A program made the position numbers and the translations under genes. The notes below the pieces were generated by a model. The model saw only the letters and a program-made list of their open reading frames with translations. It was not told where the DNA came from and did no database searches. From Bradyrhizobium canariense (GTDB lineage: Bacteria > Pseudomonadota > Alphaproteobacteria > Rhizobiales > Xanthobacteraceae), in NCBI RefSeq assembly GCF_019402665.1, contig NZ_VSST01000063.1, forward strand, positions 124,001-188,000: DNA of 64,000 nucleotides, read 5' to 3'. Below, piece after piece: positions 1 through 7,804 of the stretch; the stretch's first letter is position 1, and each line of letters begins with the position of its first letter.

Positions 1-127
1 CCTGCTCGCGCGCCTCGCCGCTGCGATGGCGTGGTGAAGACCTCGTCCGTTAACCGTGATCGGCGCGCGCATTGACCGAACGCGCGAACCGCCGCACCAT
101 GCAGCTTCCTGACTTGAGGCCATCGCC

Positions 128-973
128 GTGACCGGACTGACCCATCGCCAAGCCGAAATCCTCAACATCGCGCGCGCCTCGGGCCGCGTCATGGTCGAGG
201 AGCTGGCGCGCCGGTTCGAGGTCTCGGCGCAGACCATCCGCAAGGATCTCAACGATCTCTGCGAGCGCCGCTCGCTGACCCGCATCCATGGCGGCGCCAT
301 CATCGCCTCCGGCGTGGAAAACCTCGCTTATGAGGCGCGGCGCTTCGTCGCCGCCGACGAGAAGAAGGCGATTGGAGCCGCGGCCGCCTCGCTGATCCCG
401 AACGGCTGCTCGCTCTTCATCAACATCGGCACCACGACCGAGGAGGTGGCGAGCGCGCTGACCTCGCACGAGGACCTCCTCGTCATCACCAACAATCTGA
501 ACGTCGCCATGCTGCTCTACCGCCATCCTCGCATTGAGGTGGTGGTCGCCGGCGGCACGGTACGACGCGCCGACGGTGCGGTGGTCGGCTCGACCGCGAC
601 GCAGCTGATCGGCCAGTTCAAGGTCGACTACGCCATCATCGGCGCGTCCGCGATCGACGAGGAGGGCGCGCTGCTCGACTTCGACTATCGCGAGGTGCAG
701 GTGGCGCAGGCCATCATCGCCAATGCCCGCAGCGTCATGCTGGTCGCCGATTCAACCAAACTCCGCCGCAGCGCGCCGGTGCGCATCGCCCATATCAGCC
801 AGATCCAGACCTTCGTCACCGACCAGGAATTGCCTGAGCGCCTCGCCACCATCTGCCACGGCAAGGGCATCGAGGTGATGGCGGCGATGCCGAAGGGGGC
901 GGATGTCGATGAGGCTCAGGCCGATGTGCAGGATGCAGCACCTGAATCGGCGCCGGTGGTGCGGCTGAGGTAG
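128..973 (+). CDS. glpR: DeoR-family transcriptional repressor, probable glycerol regulator GlpR
   Basis: A 281-residue DeoR-family regulator. Residues about 5-57 form the N-terminal winged helix-turn-helix, with the family-typical recognition segment SAQTIRKDLNDL followed by RIHGGAI. The remainder is the sugar-phosphate sensor domain, including the NIGTTTEEV phosphate-binding loop. The start codon is GTG. Members of this family repress glp operons and are released by phosphorylated ligands such as glycerol 3-phosphate. The glycerol operon begins downstream on the same strand, separated by a toxin-antitoxin pair, so GlpR is the natural regulator of the array upstream of glpD. The family call is firm; the specific ligand is inferred from context. 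Confidence 0.88.
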   Translation: MTGLTHRQAEILNIARASGRVMVEELARRFEVSAQTIRKDLNDLCERRSLTRIHGGAIIASGVENLAYEARRFVAADEKKAIGAAAASLIPNGCSLFINIGTTTEEVASALTSHEDLLVITNNLNVAMLLYRHPRIEVVVAGGTVRRADGAVVGSTATQLIGQFKVDYAIIGASAIDEEGALLDFDYREVQVAQAIIANARSVMLVADSTKLRRSAPVRIAHISQIQTFVTDQELPERLATICHGKGIEVMAAMPKGADVDEAQADVQDAAPESAPVVRLR

Positions 974-975
974 GA

Positions 976-1401
976 CTATGGGTCGTCCCACGGGTTCAGC
1001 AGCGGCACGCCGAATACCGCGAAATCCTTCACTTTGCGTGTGACGAGCATGAGGTTGTTCGCGAGCGCGGTCGCGGCAAAGAAGCCGTCCATGACAGACA
1101 ATGCGACGCCGCTTCTGCGGCTCTGAGCCATGAGGTCACCCCAGCGTTCCGCCACCGCGTGGTCGATCGGCAGGGTGCGCCCGGCAAAACGCTCCGGCAG
1201 ATCGTGGGCAAGCCAGGCGGCCAATGCTGCGCGCCGACGGCCGTCCTCCAGCAATGCGATGCCGCGGCGAAGCTCGGCGATCGATGCCACGCTGATGAAC
1301 GCACGATCCTCGTCGATCGTATCAAGCCATGACAAGACTTTCGGCGAAGGGGCCGGCCTCTGGACCTCCGACAACACGTTGGTGTCGAGCAGTAGATTCA
1401 C
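976..1401 (-). CDS. vapC: VapC-type PIN-domain toxin
   Basis: A 141-residue PIN-domain protein, a typical VapC length. The acidic residues expected for Mg-dependent RNase activity are present: Asp in the N-terminal LLDTNVLSE, Glu in SIAELRRG, Asp in VMDGFFAA, and Asp in the C-terminal TRKVKDF segment. VapC toxins cleave tRNA or rRNA and are neutralised by a cognate antitoxin. This gene overlaps the upstream antitoxin gene by 4 bp (ATGA), the classical antitoxin-first order. The pair is oriented against the flanking glpR and glpD genes and separates them, which suggests later insertion. The RNA target cannot be read from the sequence. Confidence 0.9.
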   Translation of the reverse strand: MNLLLDTNVLSEVQRPAPSPKVLSWLDTIDEDRAFISVASIAELRRGIALLEDGRRRAALAAWLAHDLPERFAGRTLPIDHAVAERWGDLMAQSRRSGVALSVMDGFFAATALANNLMLVTRKVKDFAVFGVPLLNPWDDP

Positions 1402-1667
1402 GGCGTCTCGTCGTGCACGCGTTCAAGCTCGAGGTCGGCGCTGCGCAGCGGCGAAGCCAGCAGGAATTCGGCCAAGGTTCCTTTGCGCGCCGTCTTGCGC
1501 GCCCATTCCTCGGCGGAAACGATCACCGCATTGGGCTTGCCGTGTCGGGTGATGATTTGCGGGCCGGCTTGGGCACGGTCGATCACCTCGGAGAGCCGGG
1601 CCTTGGCGTTGGCAAGCGTCCACGAGTCAGTCGCCGGTGAGTCTGGTGCAGTGCTGTGTTCTGTCAT
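1398..1667 (-). CDS. Phd/YefM-type antitoxin of the VapC toxin
   Basis: An 89-residue protein. Its central segment (WTLANAKARLSEVIDRA, then ITRHGKPNAVIVSAEEW) is the Phd/YefM antitoxin fold, which dimerises and binds DNA. The C-terminal tail around LAEFLLASPL is the expected toxin-binding helix. The reading frame is open further upstream to 1784, but that extension is hydrophobic and unlike the family, so the ATG at 1667 is chosen; its ribosome binding site is weak. It overlaps the toxin gene by 4 bp. A near-perfect 20-bp palindrome lies 35 bp upstream and is a good candidate for autoregulation. Confidence 0.85.
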   Translation of the reverse strand: MTEHSTAPDSPATDSWTLANAKARLSEVIDRAQAGPQIITRHGKPNAVIVSAEEWARKTARKGTLAEFLLASPLRSADLELERVHDETP

Positions 1668-1701
1668 GCAGATAAAGACCAATATGACTATCGTAACTAA
1701 T

Positions 1702-1721
1702 AATGGTCGTCGACGACTATT
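1702..1721. promoter_or_regulatory. Palindromic operator candidate of the toxin-antitoxin pair
   Basis: A 20-bp palindrome with nine of ten paired positions, centred between 1711 and 1712, with the perfect core GTCGTCGACGAC. It sits just upstream of the antitoxin start in an AT-richer stretch. Antitoxins of the Phd/YefM class normally bind such palindromes over their own promoter. Binding is inferred. Confidence 0.5.
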
Positions 1722-1786
1722 CAAGAGCAATAATGCTGCGCGAATCCCGTCCCGAACTGCCCATTTCCACACCCATATGCCCACTC

Positions 1787-1865
1787 GAAAGTTCCGCTTT
1801 CACTTCCTTTCTCCCCTCTTTCATCTTGCTTTCGTTTTCTGGTGTGATCTAATCAAAAGCGAAAG
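1787..1865 (+). promoter_or_regulatory. CTTTC array upstream of glpD, candidate GlpR operator region
   Basis: Four CTTTC pentamers start at 1797, 1807, 1818 and 1829, that is 10, 11 and 11 bp apart, so they lie on one face of the helix. Inverted copies (GAAAG) stand at 1787 and 1861, the latter about three turns from the last CTTTC. Pentameric direct repeats have been described for some DeoR-family regulators such as AgaR (from memory). The array ends 33 bp before the glpD start, and glpR is the nearest regulator gene. Assignment to GlpR is an inference. Confidence 0.5.
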
Positions 1866-1898
1866 TAACCGCTCGCTTGAACGGGCGGTCGCCGGGGG

Positions 1899-3449
1899 AT
1901 GCGTCTGTTGGAGCGGATTTTCGACCTCGCCATTATTGGAGGCGGTGTTAACGGCTGCGGCATCGCGCGCGACGCGGTGGGCCGCGGCAACACGGTCTTC
2001 CTGTGCGAAATGAACGATCTGGCGAGCGGGACGTCGTCCTGGTCGACCAAGCTGGTGCATGGCGGCCTGCGCTATCTCGAATATTACGAGTTCCGGCTGG
2101 TCCGCGAGGCGCTGATCGAGCGCGAGATTCTCTGGGGGATCGCGCCTCACATCATTCGCCCCCTGCGTTTCGTTTTGCCGCACCATGCGGGCTTAAGGCC
2201 AGCCTGGCTGCTGCGCCTCGGCCTCTTCCTCTATGACCACATCGGCGGCCGTCATCTGCTGCCGGCGACGCGCTCGGTCGACCTTGGGCGCGACGAGGTC
2301 GGCCGCCCGCTGATCCCGAACCGCTACCGCCGCGCGTTCGAATATTCCGACTGCTTCGTCGACGACGCCCGTCTCGTCGTACTCAACGCCCGCGATGCCG
2401 CCGACAAGGGCGCCGAGATCCGTACCCGGACCCGCGCAACCGATATTAAACAGACCGACGGCATCTGGACCGTCAGCATGATCGACACGCTGACCGGCGC
2501 GCGCTCGTCGATCCGGGCCCGTGCGCTGGTCAATGCCGGCGGGCCCTGGGTCGAGGATGTGCTCGGCCGCGGCGCCGGCGTCAACGCGAAAGCCAAGGTG
2601 CGCCTGGTGCAGGGCTCGCACATCGTCGTAAAGAAACTCTACGACCATGACCGTGCCTACATGTTCCAGAATGCCGACGGCCGCATCATCTTCGTCATTC
2701 CCTATCAGGACGATTTCACGCTGATCGGCACCACCGACCGCGACTATGACGGCGATCCCGCCAAGGTGAAGGCGACGGCCGGGGAGATCCAGTATCTCTG
2801 CACGGCGGCAAGCGAATATCTGGCCAAGCCTGTCACGCCCGATGACGTGGTCTGGACCTATTCCGGCGTGCGTCCGCTCTATGACGACGGCGCCAGCGAA
2901 GCCAAGGCCGCGACGCGCGACTATGTGTTCGAGCTCGACACGCCCGGCGGCGTGCCGCTGCTGTCGATCTATGGCGGCAAGATCACGACCTACCGCCGTC
3001 TCGCCGAGGAGGCGCTGGAGCGGCTCGCGCCCTATCTTCGCAGTGCGAAAGCGCGCGAAGGCTGGACCGGCAAATGGCCGCTGCCCGGCGGCGACATGGG
3101 TGTGTCCGATGTCGACGGCCTGATCGCCGAGCTTCAGCGCGGCTATCCTTTCCTCAGCCACGAGCATGCGCGGCGCCTCGCACGCGCCTATGGCACGAGG
3201 GCGATCAAGCTGCTTGGCGATGCGAAATCGGCGGCCGATCTCGGCCAGGCCTTCGGTGCGACGCTGAGCGAGCGCGAAGTCCGCTATCTCATGGCCAACG
3301 AATGGGCCGTCACCGCCGACGACGTCGTCTGGCGTCGTTCCAAGCTCGGCCTGCGACTAAGTGCCGACGAGATCGCGGCGCTTGATGACTGGATCAGGAC
3401 CCACGCCGTGCAGCAAAGTCCCCTGCTGGAAGCGGGAGGACGCTCATGA
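1899..3449 (+). CDS. glpD: Aerobic glycerol-3-phosphate dehydrogenase GlpD
   Basis: A 516-residue FAD-dependent enzyme that oxidises glycerol 3-phosphate to dihydroxyacetone phosphate and passes electrons to membrane quinone. The N-terminus carries the dinucleotide-binding signature DLAIIGGGVNGCGIARDA (about residues 9-26). It is followed by the GlpD motif STKLVHGGLRYLEYYEF, and by GGPWVEDV and SIYGGKITTYRRLAEEAL further along. The length matches the family. It is the first gene of the glycerol operon and overlaps glpS by 4 bp (ATGA). Regulation is probably by GlpR at the CTTTC array upstream. Confidence 0.96.
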   Translation: MRLLERIFDLAIIGGGVNGCGIARDAVGRGNTVFLCEMNDLASGTSSWSTKLVHGGLRYLEYYEFRLVREALIEREILWGIAPHIIRPLRFVLPHHAGLRPAWLLRLGLFLYDHIGGRHLLPATRSVDLGRDEVGRPLIPNRYRRAFEYSDCFVDDARLVVLNARDAADKGAEIRTRTRATDIKQTDGIWTVSMIDTLTGARSSIRARALVNAGGPWVEDVLGRGAGVNAKAKVRLVQGSHIVVKKLYDHDRAYMFQNADGRIIFVIPYQDDFTLIGTTDRDYDGDPAKVKATAGEIQYLCTAASEYLAKPVTPDDVVWTYSGVRPLYDDGASEAKAATRDYVFELDTPGGVPLLSIYGGKITTYRRLAEEALERLAPYLRSAKAREGWTGKWPLPGGDMGVSDVDGLIAELQRGYPFLSHEHARRLARAYGTRAIKLLGDAKSAADLGQAFGATLSEREVRYLMANEWAVTADDVVWRRSKLGLRLSADEIAALDDWIRTHAVQQSPLLEAGGRS

Positions 3450-4585
3450 CAGTGGCACTCGATCACGTAACCCGGACTGTCGACGGTATCGAGCACATTC
3501 GCGACGTCTCGCTGACGCTCGAGAGCGGCACGCTCAACGTGCTGCTCGGGCCGACGCTGTCGGGCAAGACCTCGATCATGCGGCTGCTCGCTGGCCTGGA
3601 CAAGCCGACATCGGGCAAGCTGCTGGTCAACGGCAAGGACGTCACCGGCGTCGACGTGCGCCAGCGCTCGGTCGCCATGGTCTATCAGCAGTTCATCAAC
3701 TACCCCTCGCTGTCGGTCTACGAGAACATCGCTTCGCCCTTGCGCGTGCAGGGCAAGCCGCGCGCCGAGATCGAGGCGCGGGTCGCGGAAGCCGCCCGGC
3801 TGCTCAGGCTCGAGCCGTTCCTGAAGCGCACGCCGCTCCAGCTTTCCGGCGGCCAGCAGCAGCGAACCGCGATGGCGCGCGCGCTGGTGAAGGGCGCCGA
3901 CCTCGTGCTGCTCGACGAGCCGCTCGCCAATCTCGACTACAAGCTGCGCGAGGAGCTGCGCACCGAGCTGCCGCGCATCTTCGAGGCGTCCGGTGCGATC
4001 TTCGTTTATGCCACCACGGAGCCGACCGAGGCGCTGCTGCTCGGCGGCAACACGGTGTGCATGTGGGAGGGGAAGGCGCTCCAGATCGGCGAGACGCCAA
4101 ACGTCTACCGGCGGCCGCAGACCTTGCGCGTCGCGCAGGTGTTCTCCGATCCGCCGCTCAATCTCGTCGGCATCGAGAAAAAGAACGGCTCGGTGCAATA
4201 TGCGGGCGGCATTGCCGCGCCGGCGTCCGGTCTCTATTCCTCGCTCGCGGACGGCGCCTATCGCGTCGGATTTCGTGCCCATCAGCTCGCGCTTGCCAAT
4301 GGCGAGACCGACCGCCACGCCTTCCATGCCACGGTAACGGTGACCGAGATCACCGGTTCGGAGAGTTTCGTGCATCTGACCCGCGACGGATCGAACTGGG
4401 TGGCGGTGTTGCACGGCGTGCACGAGTTCGAGCCCGGGCAGACCATCGATGCCGTGCTTGATCCCAACGACGTTTTCGTGTTCGACGCTGGCGACCGCCT
4501 GGTCGCAGCGCCCGGTCCCATAGCGTTTTCAAGCGAAGTGCCGAGCGGTTCGCGTGAAGAAAACGCGTCAAAGAAACAAGCTTGA
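3446..4585 (+). CDS. glpS: Glycerol ABC transporter ATP-binding protein GlpS
   Basis: A 379-residue MalK/UgpC-type ABC ATPase with a C-terminal regulatory (TOBE-like) domain. Visible motifs are Walker A GPTLSGKT (residues 35-42), a Q-loop in VYQQF, an intact LSGGQ signature (133-137) and Walker B LVLLDE (153-158). The switch (H-loop) histidine is missing: the segment reads VYATTEPTEA, with Thr191 where His is expected. By operon order (glpD-S-T-P-Q-U-V) this matches the glycerol importer described in Rhizobium leguminosarum. It pairs with GlpT, encoded 12 bp downstream, whose signature motif is degenerate. The ATP site built on GlpS Walker motifs is therefore probably non-catalytic. Confidence 0.92.
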   Translation: MTVALDHVTRTVDGIEHIRDVSLTLESGTLNVLLGPTLSGKTSIMRLLAGLDKPTSGKLLVNGKDVTGVDVRQRSVAMVYQQFINYPSLSVYENIASPLRVQGKPRAEIEARVAEAARLLRLEPFLKRTPLQLSGGQQQRTAMARALVKGADLVLLDEPLANLDYKLREELRTELPRIFEASGAIFVYATTEPTEALLLGGNTVCMWEGKALQIGETPNVYRRPQTLRVAQVFSDPPLNLVGIEKKNGSVQYAGGIAAPASGLYSSLADGAYRVGFRAHQLALANGETDRHAFHATVTVTEITGSESFVHLTRDGSNWVAVLHGVHEFEPGQTIDAVLDPNDVFVFDAGDRLVAAPGPIAFSSEVPSGSREENASKKQA

Positions 4586-4597
4586 GGGGGATGCGAC

Positions 4598-5683
4598 ATG
4601 GCCCGCATTGACCTCGTCGATCTCGCTCACTCCTACGGTGGCAATGATGCGCCGCAGGACAGCTTTGCTCTCAAGCCTGTCACGATGACCTGGCGACAGG
4701 GCGGCGCCTACGCGCTGCTCGGGCCGTCCGGCTGCGGCAAGACCACGCTGCTCAACGTCATCTCGGGCATCATCACCCCGTCGCGCGGGAAAATCCTGTT
4801 CGACGGCGAGGACATCACACCGCTGTCAACCCAGAAGCGCAACATCGCCCAGGTGTTCCAGTTTCCGGTGATCTACGACACAATGACGGTGGGGCAGAAT
4901 TTGGCGTTCCCTCTGAAGAACCGCGGTGTACCGAAGGCCGAGATCGACAAGCGCGTCGCCGAGATCGGCCGCCTGCTCGACCTCGATCCCTATCTGAACC
5001 GCAAGGCGACGCGGCTCACGGCTGACGCCAAGCAGAAGATCTCGCTCGGTCGCGGCCTGGTCCGCTCGGACGTCGCCGCGGTGCTGTTCGACGAGCCGCT
5101 CACCGTGATCGACCCCGAGCTGAAATGGCAGCTCCGCTCCAAGCTGAAGGCGCTGCATCGCGAGCTCGACCTGACGATGATCTACGTCACCCACGACCAG
5201 ACCGAAGCGCTGACCTTCGCCGACACCGTGGTGGTCATGCATGACGGCCGCGTGGTGCAGAGCGGCACGCCGGCCGAGTTGTTCGACAAGCCGGCGCACA
5301 CCTTCGTCGGCTATTTCATTGGCTCGCCCGGCATGAACATTTTGCCGGCCGAGGTAAGGGGCCGCGAGGCCAGGATCGGCGGTCACGTCATCGCGCTCAA
5401 TCGCAGCTACGACAGCCTTCCGCCAAGCGCGAAGATCGAGATCGGCGTCCGTCCGGAATTCGTCGAGGCCGTCGCGCCTGCGCCTGGCCTGCTCAGTGCA
5501 AAGATCGAACGCGTCGACGACCTCGGGCGCATCCGTTTCGCGCGTGCGAGGCTCGGCGACGCAAAACTCGCGGCCCGCGCGCCGGCCGGCTTCACCAGCC
5601 CGGATGGCACGGCCGGCCTGAAATTCGACCCGTCGCACGTCCACGTCTATGCCGACAGCCTTCTGGTGGAGGGAGCCGCCTGA
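4598..5683 (+). CDS. glpT: Glycerol ABC transporter ATP-binding protein GlpT
   Basis: A 361-residue ABC ATPase, the second nucleotide-binding subunit of the glycerol importer; it is not the E. coli GlpT antiporter. Walker A GPSGCGKT (42-49), Walker B with D165-E166 and the switch histidine in YVTHDQTEA (His199) are all canonical. The signature motif is not: where LSGGQ is expected the sequence reads LTADA (140-144). GlpS shows the opposite pattern, with an intact signature and no switch histidine. In the heterodimer one composite site would be complete (GlpT Walker motifs facing GlpS LSGGQ) and the other doubly degenerate. The stop codon overlaps the glpP start. Confidence 0.92.
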   Translation: MARIDLVDLAHSYGGNDAPQDSFALKPVTMTWRQGGAYALLGPSGCGKTTLLNVISGIITPSRGKILFDGEDITPLSTQKRNIAQVFQFPVIYDTMTVGQNLAFPLKNRGVPKAEIDKRVAEIGRLLDLDPYLNRKATRLTADAKQKISLGRGLVRSDVAAVLFDEPLTVIDPELKWQLRSKLKALHRELDLTMIYVTHDQTEALTFADTVVVMHDGRVVQSGTPAELFDKPAHTFVGYFIGSPGMNILPAEVRGREARIGGHVIALNRSYDSLPPSAKIEIGVRPEFVEAVAPAPGLLSAKIERVDDLGRIRFARARLGDAKLAARAPAGFTSPDGTAGLKFDPSHVHVYADSLLVEGAA

Positions 5684-6585
5684 TGGACAAGACCGTCAAC
5701 CAAAAAGCCTGGTTCCTGGTGCTGCCGGTGTTCCTGGTCGTCGCCTTCTCGGCGGTGCTGCCGTTGATGACGGTGGTGAACTATTCGATGCAGGACACCT
5801 TCGGCAACAACCAGTTCTTCTGGAACGGTGTCGGCTGGTTCAAGGAATTGCTCGATCCCTCGACCGATCTCGGCGGCCGCTTCCTGGCTTCGCTCGGGCG
5901 CAATCTGTTCTTCTCGCTGGTGATCCTCGCGATCGAGGTGCCGCTCGGCATCGTCGTCGCGCTGTCGATGCCGCGACAGGGGTGGACGGTTGCGGCCTGC
6001 CTCGTCATCCTGGCGCTGCCGCTGCTGATCCCGTGGAACGTGGTCGGCACGATCTGGCAGATCTTTGGCCGCCCCGATATCGGCCTGCTCGGCTATGTTC
6101 TCAATGCCATCGGTATCGACTACAATTACGTCTCCAACGATATCGACGCCTGGGTCACCGTCATCGTGATGGATGTCTGGCACTGGACCAGCCTGGTCGC
6201 GCTGCTGTGCTACGCCGGCCTGAAGTCGATCCCCGAAGCCTATTATCAGGCGGCGCAGATCGATGGCGCCTCCCGCTGGGCGGTGTTCAAGGCGATCCAG
6301 CTGCCGAAGATGAATCGTGTGCTGCTGATCGCGGTGCTGCTGCGCTTCATGGACAGTTTCATGATCTACACCGAACCGTTCGTGGTGACGGGTGGTGGGC
6401 CCGGCAACTCGACGACCTTCGTGTCGATCGAGCTGGTCAAGATCGCGCTCGGCCAGTTCGATCTCGGCAAGGCCGCCGCGCTGTCGCTGGTCTACAACCT
6501 CATCATCCTGATCGTCTGCTGGATCTTCTACACCGTCATGACCAATGCCGGCGCCGAGCGGAAGCCGCAGGAAGGAGCCGCGTGA
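5683..6585 (+). CDS. glpP: Glycerol ABC transporter permease GlpP
   Basis: A 300-residue inner-membrane permease of the MalF/UgpA type with about six transmembrane segments. The first is at residues 9-31. The cytoplasmic EAA loop that docks on the ATPases is visible as YYQAAQIDGASRWAVFKAI. The start ATG overlaps the glpT stop (TGATG) and its own stop overlaps the glpQ start, so translation is coupled across the operon. It forms the channel together with GlpQ. Specificity for glycerol is inferred from synteny with the rhizobial glp operon. Confidence 0.92.
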   Translation: MDKTVNQKAWFLVLPVFLVVAFSAVLPLMTVVNYSMQDTFGNNQFFWNGVGWFKELLDPSTDLGGRFLASLGRNLFFSLVILAIEVPLGIVVALSMPRQGWTVAACLVILALPLLIPWNVVGTIWQIFGRPDIGLLGYVLNAIGIDYNYVSNDIDAWVTVIVMDVWHWTSLVALLCYAGLKSIPEAYYQAAQIDGASRWAVFKAIQLPKMNRVLLIAVLLRFMDSFMIYTEPFVVTGGGPGNSTTFVSIELVKIALGQFDLGKAAALSLVYNLIILIVCWIFYTVMTNAGAERKPQEGAA

Positions 6586-7391
6586 TGCATTCGATCCCCG
6601 GCCGTCGCCTCATCATGGCGCTGTTTTTGATCTTCCTGCTGTTGCCGATCTACTGGCTCGTCAACATGAGCTTCAAGACCAACGCCGAGATCGTCTCGAC
6701 GATGACGCTGTGGCCACACGCGCCGACGCTCCAGCACTACAAGCGCATCTTCACCGACGAGAGCTGGTATTCCGGCTATATCAACTCGCTGGAATATGTC
6801 GTCCTCAACACCATCATCTCGATCTCGGTGGCGCTGCCGGCAGCCTACGCGTTTTCGCGCTACCGCTTCCTCGGCGACAAGCATCTGTTCTTCTGGCTGC
6901 TGTCGAACCGCATGGCGCCGGCCGCGGTCTATGCGCTGCCGTTCTTCAATCTCTATTCGGCGATCGGCCTGTTCGATACGCCTTGGGCGGTCGCGCTGGC
7001 GCACTGCATCTTCAACGTCCCGCTGGCGGTGTGGATCCTGGAAGGCTTCGTCTCCGGCGTGCCGCGCGAGATCGACGAGACCGCCTTCCTCGACGGCTAT
7101 TCCTTCCCGCGCTTCTTCATCAAGATTCTGGTGCCGCTGATTGCGAGCGGCATCGGCGTCGCCGCCTTCTTCTGCTTCATGTTCTCCTGGGTCGAGCTGC
7201 TGCTGGCGCGCACGCTGACCTCGGTGCAGGCCAAGCCGATCGCGGCGATCATGACGCGCACGGTGTCGGCCGCGGGCATGGACTGGGGCCTGCTGGCTGC
7301 GGCCGGCGTGCTGACGATCATCCCGGGCGCGCTCGTGATCTGGTTCGTTCGGAACTACATCGCGAGCGGTTTCGCGCTCGGTCGGGTTTAG
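6585..7391 (+). CDS. glpQ: Glycerol ABC transporter permease GlpQ
   Basis: A 268-residue permease of the MalG/UgpE type. The N-terminal membrane segment (residues 11-27) is followed by NMSFKTNAEI, typical of this subunit. The EAA loop is present as EIDETAFLDGYSFPRFFIKI. An upstream open frame runs out of phase through glpP, so the ATG at 6585, coupled to the glpP stop, is the start. The name follows rhizobial glp usage and is unrelated to the glycerophosphodiester phosphodiesterase GlpQ of E. coli. Confidence 0.92.
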   Translation: MHSIPGRRLIMALFLIFLLLPIYWLVNMSFKTNAEIVSTMTLWPHAPTLQHYKRIFTDESWYSGYINSLEYVVLNTIISISVALPAAYAFSRYRFLGDKHLFFWLLSNRMAPAAVYALPFFNLYSAIGLFDTPWAVALAHCIFNVPLAVWILEGFVSGVPREIDETAFLDGYSFPRFFIKILVPLIASGIGVAAFFCFMFSWVELLLARTLTSVQAKPIAAIMTRTVSAAGMDWGLLAAAGVLTIIPGALVIWFVRNYIASGFALGRV

Positions 7392-7401
7392 GGAGGCATC
7401 A

Positions 7402-7731
7402 ATGGAAGCTATTGCATGGATGGCCTGGACGCCGCCGACGGCAATCTTCTTTGTCGCGCTCGCCTGCACGCTCGCCGTGATGACCTGGCTTGGGGTGGCC
7501 TATCCCGAAGCCGAGCGCGTCGGCGTGCTGCGCATCCCCACCACGCGCGGCGACCGCCTGTTCATCTCCCTCATCACGGCAGCGGTCATCCACTTGCTGT
7601 GGATCGCCTTCGCCGGCACCGACGCCCTCGCCACGCTGCCGATCGGCGAGGACGGAGTTGAAATTTCGCGCCTTTGGATCGCATCAGGAATTTCGCTGGC
7701 CACGGCCGTACTCATTTTCCGCACGGTCTAG
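7402..7731 (+). CDS. glpU: Small membrane protein GlpU of the glycerol operon (DUF2160-like)
   Basis: A 109-residue protein with three or four hydrophobic segments (about residues 10-33, 50-67 and 86-107). It lies between the permease genes and the solute-binding protein gene and is preceded by a good ribosome binding site (GGGAGG). It corresponds to the small membrane protein of unknown function found at this place in rhizobial glp operons. It has no motif of known catalysis. Its constant position suggests an accessory role in the transporter, but no function is demonstrated by the sequence. Confidence 0.8.
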   Translation: MEAIAWMAWTPPTAIFFVALACTLAVMTWLGVAYPEAERVGVLRIPTTRGDRLFISLITAAVIHLLWIAFAGTDALATLPIGEDGVEISRLWIASGISLATAVLIFRTV

Positions 7732-7804
7732 CCCGCGAAGGAACGGCCAGATCCGGGACCAACCCGGGCCTGTAAAAAGTTTGTCGCTGCAACGGAGGAA
7801 TAAC

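Noticed and set aside
2..37. Possible C-terminal tail of an upstream gene (LLARLAAAMAW, then stop)
   Set aside because: Only 11 codons, no domain evidence; any GC-rich edge would give something similar.
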